From: Melieria omissa
Lineage: Eukaryota; Arthropoda; Insecta; Diptera; Ulidiidae
Length of the DNA stretch: 64,000 nt
Reading direction: 5' to 3'
Assembly: GCA_963971225.1 (NCBI GenBank)
Contig: OZ020269.1
Coordinates: forward strand, 86,944,283-87,008,282
The notes beneath the pieces were generated by a model that ran no database searches, was not told the DNA's origin, and saw nothing but the letters and a program-made list of their open reading frames with translations. Of the stretch, positions 1-11,412 are shown one piece after another (position 1 is the stretch's first letter; each line of letters begins with the position of its first letter). The translations under genes and the position numbers were made by a program.

Positions 1-306
1 CATTTTCAAGGATATCAAGGATTAAAATTTTCAAAGGACCTTTTTCATATCCTTTTCTTACAAATAGATAAAATATCAATTTTATATATATATTTGAGCC
101 TTTTCTCTTTCATTTGATGTACAGATCGCCACATTCTACCGAGGTTAAGTATTTTTCATATTTTTTTATTTTTTATCCCCTTCAAAATTTTGAAGTCCTT
201 GAAAACTGAGTACGCAGTATTACTATGTTTGTTCTCGAGTTTCACGCCCATATGGATTTTTTCCGGTGTGAAACATTTTTTTATTTTTGTCACACGGTGT
301 TATATT
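1..306. repeat. dispersed repeat, copy 1 (ends CACGGTGT)
   Basis: This stretch recurs in diverged form at about 38810-39133 and, more weakly, at about 13050-13320. Shared blocks are the opening around TTTTCAAAGGACCTTTTTCA, the ACAAATAGATAAAA segment, the GTACGCAGTATTACT segment and the ending TTTTTCCGGTGTGAA to CACGGTGT. The copy is cut by the window start. There is no coding capacity. The class is unknown; the CACGGTGT end resembles the ends of the fold-back element at 33607-34662. Confidence 0.7.
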
Positions 307-3300
307 CAAAAATTTATATTTATTTAAATTAAATTATTAACTAATATTTTAGTTAATTTCTTTAATTTTTTAGTTCAATTGTTTTAAACCAACTTTAATG
401 CAACTTCAATCTGGTTTATAATATTTTTGAATTTTTTACGTTGTATTTTTCATTCGCTCTCTGCTCTTCCTTCCTTAAGTTATGAAATGAATTTCTTGTC
501 TATTCACTGAAGTTGTGCACTAAAACTTTCACCTGACAATATTTAAAATATAGAAAATAACTTTCAAAACTTCAAGACACACACCAGCAGACATGAAAAG
601 CTATGCATGCATTACTTGCTCTCGTGTGCTTTTCAAGTGCTCTTCCACGTCGGAACAGCTATGCAGTCCAAGGTGCAACTCAAAGTGTACGTCGGTATGA
701 CAACGTCCATTTTTTACATTGTGTATGCACACACATACGAATACATTTGCGCCAAGAGTTCCGACTCATTTTCCCATCATGTCAGTCACTCATGTTGGTC
801 CGTGCAGACGTCCTTGCGCCACATTTTCAGCTCAACTACTTGAAAATTTCCGAAATGAAAAAAAAGCAGGAAAAATCATTGAATGGAAGCAAGCGAAGAA
901 AACTGTCACGCACACAAGGACACACATGCATTTAAAACGCGTGTGAAAAAGTGTCAATGCACGTGCGAATGTCAGTTAGACACATAACGCATGACACTTG
1001 CACGCACCGAGACACATGGCAAATGGAATATTTCGATGCGAAAAGGTGTGTGCGTACAAGCGCACACTGACATATAGACACTTACGTACAGGTGTGAGTG
1101 TGTTTGTACATGATGTATTATATATGTAAGTGTGTGTGTTTGAATGCTTGGTGGGTGTGTGGCTTGTAGAATAATGTTGTGGCAACATCTGACAATCTCA
1201 TAAATTCTACGCCATTCCACTTGACTGAGGCACGCATAGAAAAATTTCTCTTTTCATTTTATTTCACATTTTCCAGCTCATTCTCTTCTTCCTTCCGGTG
1301 TACTCAAATATTTTTGCGCCTAGGCGTGATTTCTTCTTCCAAAATTTCATTTACATTCTTTTGCTGAAAAGGAGCTTTGTTGCGTGGCGCAGGTGGCGCT
1401 GATCAGAGACGCAAAGTCATAATCACACAAAGTGAAAGTCAAAGCGCCGAAAAGTGCGTTTTAAGTGCTTATAAGCAATTAATAAGCTACGCATTTCCTA
1501 TGACAACGACGACGAGTTGAGCAATTTTGTTGTTGCATATTTTATAAAGTTTGTTGTTGCTGCGTCTTTGTTTGAATGGGTAACAGAGCTGTAGGCACAA
1601 ATTTCCAATGTGTACGAACAGGTTTCAAAATTTTCAATGTGCCTAAAAGTATGCTGTGAATTTTGTATAATAGTTTCACAGATTTTTAGTGGGTAAATAT
1701 ATTTGATAAATTTATGTATATAAATATAATCCATTTTGAATCTCAAAAATAAATCCAAATTTATAAAACTCTTGCTTGTTTTTAGGGGCATACGAGTATT
1801 TCTTTAAAACACCTGAGGTCACATGACTTTCTTTCTCTGCTTTACTCAATATTTGTTCCTTTTTTGAAATCAACAAAATTACATAAACTGTTTTCGCAAC
1901 ATCTGTTGCAATCAAAGACGCTTATTAGCTGGAATTCCTAAAATTATGCAACACAAATAATTTTTTATTATTACAAATAATTTTTTGATATTTTTCCAAA
2001 CACAAATATTTATATTATTTTAATTTCAAATACATTACCAGAATTTCTCTAAATATAAATTTTACTTGCATATTTTTAGGCGCAAAATCATGGCCATTCT
2101 CAAATTTCTTCCATATTTCTATGTTCAAATAATTTTGATTGCTATTTTTGCTCGAATTGACGCATTCGAATTAATTACAAGCAAAATTGCCCCTAAAAGT
2201 CTGCCACAATATTATCATTTAACACTATAAATAACTTGATTTTGCTGCTTTTCTGTGCTATTCATGGCTTATTTTATAATTTATTGCATTAAATATTTAA
2301 CTTTGCTTCTTCCTTGGTGCAAACACCTGAAAGTATGCTTGAATTGCGGTAACTCAAGATTCATTGCGATAACCCTGAACTTTAGTTGAGCATAAATAGA
2401 AAAATTCAGTATCGAATCATAATTGCTTGCATAGAATTTCTAGGAAAAACGCCTTAAGTGTTTCATACAACTCGATGACAGCTGTCATGTCTCTTGTACA
2501 ATTAATTTCGGCAATATGCTTTGTACTTTATTGATAGGTCAGTCTGTTGTGCAAAATATTTTTCAATTATGCGCAGCCAAGAATGCGCTAAATAGTGCGG
2601 AAATGAAAAAATGCATTTGGACAGAGTCCATGAGAGCAAAACATCGACATTGAAATGTCTGACAGACAGCGCCGAAAGCTTGTTGCTTATCATTAGCTGA
2701 AAGTTCAATCAAATTTAGTTAATTTGGCAATATTCTGTTCAGCTGTCGAGCTGCACACTCAACAAATTCTTAGATTGTCTGTCAATTTAGTTGACTGCTT
2801 GTCGACAGGTTTCGCTCGTTCTGTCTCATTTTGTTCATTTCATTCATGTTTGGTTTTATGTGTTTTTAGTTATTTGAGTCTATTGATTAATTCGACTGTG
2901 TGTTGTCTTGGTCTTTGTGTCTAGTATTGGTCCTCCGTAGCTGAACTCAATTTTATGTCATTTCCATTTATCGCCGCATCTTTGCATTTCCCAATTTGCT
3001 GTCCACGCTCAGCTGTCTCGTATTTATTCGAGCACAAATGGCAGCTACAACAGCAAAAGTGACTGACATACTCCGACTACATACGGACATAAAAATATCT
3101 GAAATCTATCAGAAAGTTTTACTACATTTCCTCTGCACCGTTTGGCGTATGGAATTTCAGGACTAATTAATTGGCGTAGGTTGAAATTGAAGACATTCCA
3201 ATAGCTGCCAGAAAATAATGTATAAATAATAATAATGCAAAATTCCAATAGCTGCAAGAAACTAATGAATAAATAACTAATAATAATGAAAGAGTGTCAA

Positions 3301-3405
3301 TAAAGAATTTTATGATTTAAAAAAATCAAACATTATTTGAATAATTTTGCTGGTTACATTGGTTTTGAACTCCTAAAGGAAATGGAAACAGTAAAATTAA
3401 AAATA
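307..3405. other. AT-rich non-coding stretch
   Basis: No gene, RNA or recognisable transposon was seen. Open frames are short and low in complexity. About 700-1170 is rich in CACA and GTGT dinucleotide runs. The remainder is unremarkable AT-rich DNA. Confidence 0.6.
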
Positions 3406-4180
3406 TTAACTCATATCTCAGTGGAGTTCACTCTTCATAGCATTTTGGGTGTAAAGTTCCTAGAGTTGCAGAGGGTTAAACAATGACAATGGCTTTGCAT
3501 CATCTTGCGTGTCTCTCGTCGTATTGGTTCAGTTTAGCGCAGGTAGCTAAATTACTCAACTTAACTTCCGCTTTACTTTTCATGCTGCTACCGTGAGTCC
3601 TGTTGAGTGGTTGCGGAGGCATCAGACACATTGCTGATCTCTGTCTACAGTAGCTCTTTACTAGTTCTTGGATCTGATCAATCCGCGGACAAATTTAAGT
3701 AGGTCCTGAATTTCTAAGGAACCTCTACTGATGCCAAAACCAATTTTGAATTCAGTTTTGACTTATTTCTGCACTTCAAGTAAAATGTTGAGCTTTGGAG
3801 TATTCAAACACCTATAGCAGAATTTTATGGCGAATATTTTCGTGGTACATTTCATCCTTAAAAGTCCTGTTTCAAACGATATTGTTGGCATTTAAAGACA
3901 AAAGTGTACTTAATCCTTACATTTTTTTCCAGGTTTGACTTACTTCTGGCATTCAAGTTAAATTTTGAGCTTTGAGTATTCTGAGTATTTTGAGTATTTG
4001 AGTATTTAAAGACTTTGAGTATTCAGAGACTTTGAGTATTCAGAGACCTATAGTCGAATTTTATGGCAAATTGTTTTGTAGTATATTTTGCCTTTAAAAT
4101 GTCTTGTTTTAAAGACGATTTTTGGCATTTTAGAAAACAAGGGTCACATTGACCCATTAAACTAGGAGCTAGAGGGTTAA
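3406..4180. repeat. 186-bp tandem duplication and probable right end of a TTAA element
   Basis: Two diverged units begin at about 3755 and 3942 (TTGACTTA, then TTTTGAGCTTTG-type text, then AATTTTATGGC), giving a period of about 186 bp. The second unit holds four short GAGTATT repeats. The block ends in GGGTTAA (TTAA at 4177-4180), preceded by a hairpin GGGTCA-CAT-TGACCC at 4141-4155. This is the same end-plus-hairpin layout as the TTAA elements elsewhere in the window. No matching left end was found, so this is at best a one-ended remnant. Confidence 0.5.
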
Positions 4181-4465
4181 AATGTTTCGCAATAATGTTC
4201 CGCGTAGTATTTTACATAAAATTGCTGAACACATCATACAACAAAAATTTACGATTACATGGTTTTCGTATGCTGATTCACAATCAAAATAGAGCGAACC
4301 CGGTTAATCCTTTCGACCCCCAATTTTACTCTTTGTCTCGATATTACTTTTTGGTATTTAAATCATGACACTATGACCTAAGAAGTGTGCACACGACATT
4401 TGAAGTCGCCATGCCTTTTTGTTAGAGTTCTGGAGCTAGTTAACTTTTGAACAATTTTAGCTTAA

Positions 4466-5186
4466 GGGGGTCTTCTACCTTGTAGCCTCGTTTTTGATAC
4501 TGTTTTTTGACAATAGATTGTAGGGGAACCAATAATGCAATCAAGGTTCGGTTTTTTGCATTGAATTCGTTTATTTCTATACTTCCAACATTAATTTTTC
4601 TGAAATTTTACTGTCTCTAGTTTGACCGTGATTTGACCTTGAAATGTCCCTTACGAAAAATTTATACTAAAACGGTTGTCACGATTCAGCCCATGAAAGT
4701 CGTCTGAAACAAAAAAACCAAAATGATTTAGTTTCTTTATGACTTTGGCTATCGTTTGACACGAGGTTTTTGAAAAATTCCAAAATTTCACGAAACAGGC
4801 AACAAACAAACAAAAATGTCTACGTTTTCAAGGTCAAGAATAGCTGTAAAAATCGTTAAAATGAAAAAAATCTAAAAAGCTCGTGTCAAACGATAGCCAC
4901 ATGTTTTCCGCAAATTTTGATATATCACTTTAGTTAATTGATCAATTAGTTCTCGAGATATCTTGCCAACCAGTTGCAAAAACACAACTTTTGGGAAATT
5001 GCATTTAAAGTGGCGATTAGCGCTGCGATAACAGCATGCGGAGCTATATTCGATGACTCTAAAAACCCCGAAATAATAAGATTTCGGTTATACCCTTTGA
5101 ATATTATATTTCTAGTACCTTCTAGGCCACAAAACTGCAAAAAAAATAAAATCGATTTTTTTGAACCAACAAGGTAGAAGACCCCC
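4466..5186. mobile_element. 721-bp TTAA-flanked MITE with GGGGGTCTTCTACC ends, nested in family A
   Basis: The ends are perfect 18-bp inverted repeats, GGGGGTCTTCTACCTTGT at 4466-4483 and its complement at 5169-5186, with TTAA duplicated at 4462-4465 and 5187-5190. The related copy at about 19390 has a single TTAA at this point, so the empty site is visible. Inside is a perfect 20-bp inverted repeat, TGGCTATCGTTTGACACGAG at 4746-4765 and its complement at 4880-4899, which would fold with a loop of about 114 nt. The 64-67 aa open frames inside show no recognisable domain. It is non-autonomous. Confidence 0.88.
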
Positions 5187-5917
5187 TTAAAATGGGTTAA
5201 ATAAATTTTATATCAATATTTTTTAATTACAGAAAATTTATTTAAAATTTATGGAAAAATACAAAATTATTACTTTGTGATTTTATTTAACCATTATTAA
5301 AGAAACAGGGTTTTGATCAAACGCACCCAATGCGTAGACTTTAATTAGAACACAAACTTTCCCTGATATCGCTGCAAATGTGTGGAAATAAAAGCAAAAT
5401 GTTTGTAATTTGCTTTGAATTCACTTCTAAAAATATTAATTTGTTGGTGGCTACTTAACTTAACCCATTGCTGCCTAATGGGTAAAAATTTACCCATGAA
5501 AATTGACTTTTTAAAAAAATCACAGAAAAGTTCGTGGTAGAAATATCTTAAAATCATTGATAGGGATGGTTGGGGTAAAGATGGAACTACCTTAGTCTAG
5601 TGGAGGTCACCCTAAACTTCCGCCATCTAGCTAGAGTTACCAGACTTCAAAATTGTGAATTTTAAGGAAGTGGAAAATGTGGCGAAACGTAGTGGCCTTA
5701 GAACTTCACAAAAATCCTCCTCCGCCTCCTAGTTCACCTGTAAACAAAACAACTTTTGTTCATGTGTTTAGCTAATCACTTCAAAAAGTATGCAAAAAAG
5801 CTACCATTGCTGCCTAATGGGTACAAAATACCCAATGAATTTATCAGCAACGTGCAGAAAACTGAAATTTTGTTTCTGACCATTTTGGGTAAAGTTCAGG
5901 TCGTGTATGAAATTTTA

Positions 5918-6821
5918 TCAGGTGTACAACTTTGCTTCCGCCGTTTTTTTTTCCAAAATTAAAAGCTTTATTGCGAAAAAGTGCTTACAGATGTATTATT
6001 CAAAGTATTGTCCGTCGCTAGCGACAACTTTCTCCCATCTTTCCGGCAATTTTCGGATCCCGGCTCGAAAAAAGGAGTCCTCTTTTGACGCTATCCATGA
6101 AGCAATCCATTTTTCCAATTCTTCGAAGGATTGAAAATGTTGATCTGCCAGGCCGTGTGCCATCGAACGGAATAGGTGGAAGTCAGAAGGGGCGACATCT
6201 GGGGAATACGGCGGGTGGGGCAAGACTTCCCATTTCAGCGTTTCCAGGTACTTTTTGACCACTTTTGCGACGTGAGGGCGAGCATTGTCGTGTTGGAGGA
6301 TGACTTTGTCATGTCGCTCTTGATATTGTGGCCGCTGTTCTTTTAGCGCGCGACTAAGGCGCATCAGTTGCGTTCGGTAGCGATCTCCTGTGATGGTTTC
6401 GCCCGGTTTTAAGAGCTCTAGTTGTTCATCTTTGAAGGTTTTTTCTCTTCCACCACCATGTTTGTCTTCGACATCGAAATCACCATTTTTAAAACGTTAA
6501 AACCACTCCCGACACGTTCTTTCACTCAGAGCAGCATCACCGTAAGTTTCTGAGAGCATTCGATACGCTTCAGCTGCATTTTTTTTCGAATTGTAACAGA
6601 AAAGTAAAACTTCCCGCAAATGGCGAGAATTGGGCACATAAACGGACATTTTCGAGCGTGAATAATACGAAAACAAGAACAACTGTCACTGAAACGGCGA
6701 TGACAATTCGTTAGGCACTGTCCACACTCACTTTAAAGGCATTACCATCTATGTATTTCAACCAGCCTCAGCCGGTACAGCCACCTATCGGAAAACGGCG
6801 GAAGCAAAGTTGTACACCTGA
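5918..6821 (-). mobile_element. internally deleted mariner element (904 bp)
   Basis: The element has 30-bp inverted repeats at 5918-5947 and 6792-6821, starting TCAGGTGTACAACTTTGCTT and identical by eye, flanked by the TA duplication at 5916-5917 and 6822-6823. Mariners are usually about 1.3 kb, so about 400 bp are missing. The interior encodes two parts of a mariner transposase on the minus strand. The ends resemble those of Mos1-type mariners, but the subfamily is an inference. It inserted into the CCCATT element, making it the youngest layer of the nest. Confidence 0.95.
5996..6649 (-). pseudogene. mariner transposase, deleted and with an in-frame stop
   Basis: Reading on the minus strand from the Met at 6649 (MSVYVPNSRHLREVL), the N-terminal helix-turn-helix region runs to CREWF and then meets a TAA at 6497-6499. 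The frame continues RFKNGDFDVED to about DEQLE, where it joins ELLKPGETITGDRYR. The join skips the middle of the protein, including the first catalytic Asp. The C-terminal part keeps HDNARPH and YSPDVAPSDFHLF, whose two Asp residues have 34 residues between them (the D34D signature), and ends ASDGQYFE. About 217 codons remain of about 345 usual, so the protein cannot be active. It could still have been mobilised in trans, since both ends are intact. Confidence 0.93.
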
Positions 6822-6951
6822 TATCAAAATCGTATGAGCGGAACTGGTACCCGGCTTTAATGGGTTAAACCATAAATCAATCATAGCTTAAGCCATAAGA
6901 TGAGAAATAGATGAAGTTGCTCTCGGGCAACTTTGGGACCGAAAGGGTTAA

Positions 6952-9184
6952 AAAAATGCAGACTTAAACACAAAAATTATATTTTGCTTTGGCTCGCTCT
7001 ACCAAAATTTGTTGTCAGAACCTTATATTTGAAAAATTTTGATTTTGTTGTTGTTGTCAGAACCTTATATTGGAAAAATTTTGATTTTGTTGTTCAGTGT
7101 AATTTGTTATGAAAAACAAATATTAATAGAAAAGTTACTTACAAAACATTTACAATTGCACTCTATGTACTTTTACTTAAAATATAAATTTAAATTTTAA
7201 ATTAAAAAAAGCAAAGTAAAAATTCAATGAATTGTATTCATGTTTTGTATGCATGTCATGTCTTAATTTTTTAACTACCAGTTGGCGAGTTTGCGTGCGT
7301 GTTTAGTTTAATTAAAATTTTGTTGTAATTTACAATCACATAAATCACCGCAATTGGCTCTGCGGTGTGGGCATGCGGCGCCAATTTGACACGTTTGTTC
7401 AGCTGCAATTTCTATGTACACACATACATACATACAAACGAACAAAAGCAATGCCGAGCCAATGTTACTGTAGCAATTGTTGGTGATTATCACAAGCGAT
7501 GCGGTGAATTTTTTATTTAATTTAAATTGAATTTTTTTCTTTCGATGAATTTTCTGGAGTAGGCAGCTTCTGTTCTTTCCGCTCCACCTTCACGTTGTGT
7601 TTAATTTCACTGCTCGCATAAAACGCTGACAAGCTATGAAAGAAAGTGACAAAACAATAACAACAATAGCTACGAATAATAATGTGCAACAACAACGCTG
7701 CAATGTTGACAACATTCTGCATGCATTCTCCGCCTGCACGGGGGGTAGGTGAGTGGCTGCTGTGGGACAATTGATAACAGCAGTTTGTATTGTTTTCAAT
7801 TTGTGTTGTCGCGTACGATTTTCATTACGTTGAAAGATTTTCATTAAATCAAATAAAAAGAGAGCGGCGCTGAAAGGCAGTGCGCCGGTGTGGCAGCGGG
7901 GGAGATGGAGGCAGGTGAAACGACAAGGACGTAAAATAGCATGAAAACAATAACAATTGAAACATACAAATCTATACAAATAAAAAACGCACACAAACAC
8001 AAAGACACACACACAAAAAAAATCATTCACATGAACAAACGCCAAGACCGGGGAATGTCAGCAACAATGGCGGCGCTGCAGTTTGAGCACCGTTGTTCAT
8101 GTATTGGTGTGTGTGTGTGTGTTTAAATTGGCACGTGTATTGTGAGTGTATGTGTGTGTGTGCGTGTAGGTACGTGTTGTAAAAATAGAAGACGATTGAA
8201 GCGCTTTTGTTTGGCCGCTTTGGCTGCGTTCAGTCGTGCGTTCATTTGTTTTGCAATATCAACACAGCACCGACAACAAAAAACAACAACAAACAGCATT
8301 TAGAACAAGAGTCACAACAACAACAACGCATTCGCATATAACTATGTATGTATGTGTGTGGACTATAAATATGTGTCCCAGAAACCTGTTTTTGCCTCAT
8401 TCATATACACACACACACATTTACATACAACCATAGTCAGTGTATGTGTGAGTGTGCCTCAAATTTTTCCGCCTCATTTTCATTTCAATCTTTATGCATC
8501 CACGCGTCCTTGCAAACGCTGTGCGCAACCAATGCCTTTTTTTGTTTGTCTCTGTTCACACTTTAATGCTATTATTGTTGTTGTTGTTGTTCTCTTTCAC
8601 ATTTGTCTGTGCATTGTTTTGATTTTTATATTTCACTCTTTACATTTGTAGTTGTGCCATTCTTTTTATTATTATTATTACTAATGTAATTTGTTGTTGC
8701 TCTCATTGTTGTTGTTCTTGTTGTAACAGAACTTTTTTTGCGTTTGTCCTTTAAGCACAAATACGCGCAAACTGCTGCTAACAACCACAAAGCACGTGCG
8801 GACAATTGTCGCTGACGCATCGTTGCTGCAATTGCGGTATTAAAATAGCACAACAACAACAACAAGAACAACAAAAAGGATAATAATCTGATAAGTTCAT
8901 AGTTTTTGCACGCGTTGCTCTTTGTTTGCTTGGCATTTACTGGGGAAAGTAGTGTCTGAGTCAGAGTGGAAAATGTTTAGTTAGCATTGAAGAAACATTT
9001 GATCGGTTAACAAAATTGTTTTTGCTTTTAATTCAATGACCTTGAAACATTCAAGCAATCTAAAAGGATCTTGTAATTTTGAAATTTTTGCTTTGTGGCG
9101 AGCAGGGACGGTTTCAGAAAAATATTTTGGTGCCGGTTTCAAAAAGTAATTTTTAAATGTTCATAAATTGCCTTCTATGTAGTC
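6952..9184. other. non-coding island with CA/TG and CAA microsatellites
   Basis: No gene was seen. About 7010-7095 holds a tandem duplication of about 42 bp (TCAGAACCTTATATT with TTTTGATTTTGTTG). Dinucleotide and trinucleotide runs occur at about 7984-8020 (CACA), 8107-8165 (GTGT), 8315-8330 (CAA), 8410-8425 (CACA), 8575-8592 (GTT) and 8847-8875 (CAA). The longest open frame (7590-8045, minus) is built from the complement of these runs and is not credible protein. Regulatory function is possible but not shown. Confidence 0.5.
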
Positions 9185-9188
9185 TTAA

Positions 9189-9270
9189 CCCTTTCAGTAA
9201 CAATGTCCAATATATTGGACTACATCCTATACAATTCACACAGCCCGGTTTATTTTCATGTCGGAAAGGG
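9189..9270. mobile_element. 82-bp TTAA-flanked mini-element
   Basis: Flanked by TTAA at 9185-9188 and 9271-9274. Its ends are short inverted repeats (CCCTTTCAG at the left; CGGAAAGGG at the right, 8 of 9 matching). A perfect 16-bp palindrome, GTCCAATATATTGGAC, lies at 9205-9220, beginning 16 bp inside the left end. It is far below normal transposon size, so it may be an extreme internal-deletion derivative. Chance cannot be excluded for such a short unit. Confidence 0.6.
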
Positions 9271-9489
9271 TTAAAGTCGATCCTAATATGTCGGAGGGTT
9301 TCAACCCCCAAAACTACCCGTAAATCCGCCACTGATGGCGAGTAAGTTTTCCTCAAATGAGCCAAGGCGCCGAGGATTCATTAACTGATCTATTACGTTG
9401 AATCAGAAAGAACTAGAAAGTTAGTTCCAGTTTTTGAGGTTATACCACTTTTTGAAAAAAATTATTTATAGTCTCTACTTCACGTTTCC

Positions 9490-11400
9490 TTCTCAAGTGG
9501 TAAAGTCTACATCTATACGAATGGATCCAAGTTGGTGAACCGGTTAGAATGTAATATCTACTCAGAAAAACATTCAGAGAGTTGTTTAGTGCATAAATTA
9601 GACGATAAACCTCTAAGTTGGTTTTTAAATGTGTTCAGAAAACTTAACAGAAGTTAAGAGGGAAACTCTGATATAAGTAAAAGGATAAAATAAAATGTCG
9701 GTACGAACCATGAGATGGTCCATCTAAGAAGTGGTCGGAACAAGACTTTTGTGGATTTGATTCAAGAATTGCAATAAGCAATTCAAGGCTTGAGGTTCTA
9801 ACCGACAGTTGAGTTCTAATTGACAGTGCACTGTGATAAGTGGAATTGGATTGGAACTGGGGCAATTTTAAAACTACCAATGGCCAATAAAGCCGCAAGA
9901 ATTTTTAGTTTTGATTTGAGAGCTCTTAGATGGCTGACTTTATTAATTGTTGAGACAAAAAAACACTATGTATATGTTCTCACTGTATATATTGTTGGAT
10001 CCTTGGAATCATATGTTTCAAATTCATATGTTTGAAATTTGAGTTGAAACATTTTTTCATTCCCTTAATAAACTCCATCCTGAGTAAATCACAGATTGGT
10101 TTCTCTCTTCACTGCAATCAACATCCAACATTAATTACGAGTCCAGCAGCTTTGGAAGACACCTGGCATGGTTCAGCTTTGTTGAGGGAGTCTCATGTGT
10201 AGTGTGTTTCGAAGATGACAAGACAGCAGCATACATTGTATGCGAATATCTGACGCTGGCTGGCAGAAGGATGTGCTTTTTGACATGACCATTCAGAAAA
10301 GAGAACGAGCTATGAAGAATTTTTTCCTTCTCATTTAATCCGCCTGGCTGTATAGAGCCTAACAAGGCTTATGCCTTGTGTTGATTATATTAACCGATGG
10401 GCAATTAGTCACAAAGATCTACTGGAGAAGAATGCATCACTTAGTGTTTGGAAGGAAGTTTTGGCTGGTAGAAAAATGTGCTTTATGGAACAATGATTTA
10501 GAAAAGAGAACGAGCTATGTACGGTTTTTGCTCCTTATTCACTCTGCTTGGAAACATAGAGTCTCAGCAAGGCTAAGAAGATTAGATAAGCAAATGTTTT
10601 CTGATCATTAGTCACAAAATTCTACTAGAAATAAATCACATTGTGATCAAAAGGGAGTTTGAGTTCCGATAGACTAGTAAGGAGCTTTTTAGGGCCATAT
10701 CAACTCAAAAGAACTTAATCTAAGTGTCTTAATCTCCGAAGTTTCGTATGCCAAATCACTGTAGTATCTTTCCAGCTCAAAACTTAACAATCTCTTAATC
10801 TTCAGATTAGCTGAGACTATTTACATTAAAAGAATATTAGAAGTTGAAATTAAAAGGCTGCCAATGCGGTCTCAGTGCTCTGGCCCCATTCTTAATAAGA
10901 TCTAAGACCGTTCTTAGCTGCTGAAAATCGTTTAATGTGACTGTCAGGCAGCTTTTATATTCTTTGGGTTCCAGGATATAAGAGTCTTTCAGGCAACTGT
11001 GGAGCAGACGAGTTCAGTCAAGCTCAGGCAAGTTCAGGCAAGTACCACTGAGCCACTGAGAGTCGCCAGGATGTAGCTACGCTTGAAATTGCCCTTTTAC
11101 CATATAGACTTCATTCTTACAAAAGCTTCTACAAGAGTCTAACTTCAAGTAAAAGCGGTTGCGGTATCTTGCTTAAAACAGACGAGCTGAGAACAATTAT
11201 TAAATTTCTATCGGTTGGTATACCTGCAAAAAGGTTGGGTCTGCCTTCTAACGATGTCTGCGGAAGTCGAAAAAGAAGCAGAAACGCTTTCTGGGAGCAG
11301 AAGAATTCACTTAAACAACTTGGCTTGGTCAGACTTCAAACGATTTCTGCAAAAGTTGCATGGACGGAAAAGACGATTAGACGTACTCCATTTTTAAGGC
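9490..11400 (+). pseudogene. decayed non-LTR retrotransposon: RNase H and C-terminal tail
   Basis: About 9505-9610 reads KVYIYTNGSKL, the start of a LINE RNase H domain in which the first catalytic Asp (normally TDGS) is Asn. From 10959 one frame reads ILWVPGYKSLSGNCGADEF, the conserved end of RNase H, and continues with one stop (TGA at about 11054) into LLKTDELRTIIKF and RLGLPSNDVCG, the start of the C-terminal zinc knuckle. After a frameshift at about 11270 it reads EKEAETL and NNLAWSDFKRFL. The rest of the knuckle (HLLCxCPAL) is missing. The middle (about 9650-10900) is too decayed to read. The clade is uncertain (I/Jockey-like RNase H LINEs). Confidence 0.75.
10258..10610. repeat. tandem duplication of about 210 bp inside decayed LINE region
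   Basis: Two diverged copies begin at about 10258 and 10468. They share GGCTGGYAGAA, GAAAAGAGAACGAGCTATG, TATAGAGYCT-type text and CAAGGCT. It probably arose after the surrounding LINE decayed. It does not encode a recognisable protein. Confidence 0.6.
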
Positions 11401-11412
11401 AGCTGAGAGCAG

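Larger units (their letters stand above)
5464..6864. mobile_element. TTAA-flanked MITE with CCCATT ends, nested in family A and split by mariner
   Basis: TTAA flanks lie at 5460-5463 and 6865-6868. The ends are imperfect inverted repeats (CCCATTGCTGCC at the left; the right end reads CCCATTAAAGCC on the minus strand). Without the mariner and one copy of its TA duplication it would be about 495 bp. A near-palindrome, ATGGGTAAAAATTTACCCAT (9-bp arms), sits at 5478-5497 just inside the left end. The end module recurs at 5803-5839 with a diverged hairpin (TGGGTA/TACCCA arms). The intact family-A copy at 19026 lacks this insertion. It has no coding capacity of its own. Confidence 0.82.
4308..6947 (-). 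mobile_element. TTAA-flanked non-autonomous DNA element, family A, with two nested insertions
   Basis: The element is flanked by TTAA at 4304-4307 and 6948-6951. Its ends are inverted repeats (TCCTTTCGACCCCC at the left; GGGACCGAAAGGG at the right). It is the reverse orientation of the intact copy at 19026-19539 and of the partial copy at 55787. It is interrupted by a TTAA element (4466-5186) and another (5464-6864), the latter carrying a mariner. Removing both insertions with one TTAA each leaves about 510 bp, against 514 bp for the intact copy. Just inside the right end is a hairpin, AAGTTGC-TCTCGG-GCAACTT (6914-6933). It has no transposase. A piggyBac-type origin is inferred from the TTAA target and the CCC-type ends. 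Confidence 0.85.

Noticed and set aside
3406..3480. A 67-bp TTAA mini-element (TTAACTC to GAGGGTTAA)
   Set aside because: The inverted ends match at only a few bases, and the right end may simply be related to the one at 4177.
7590..8045. 151-codon minus-strand open frame
   Set aside because: Phe/Val/Cys strings are translations of a CACA/AAACA-rich strand.
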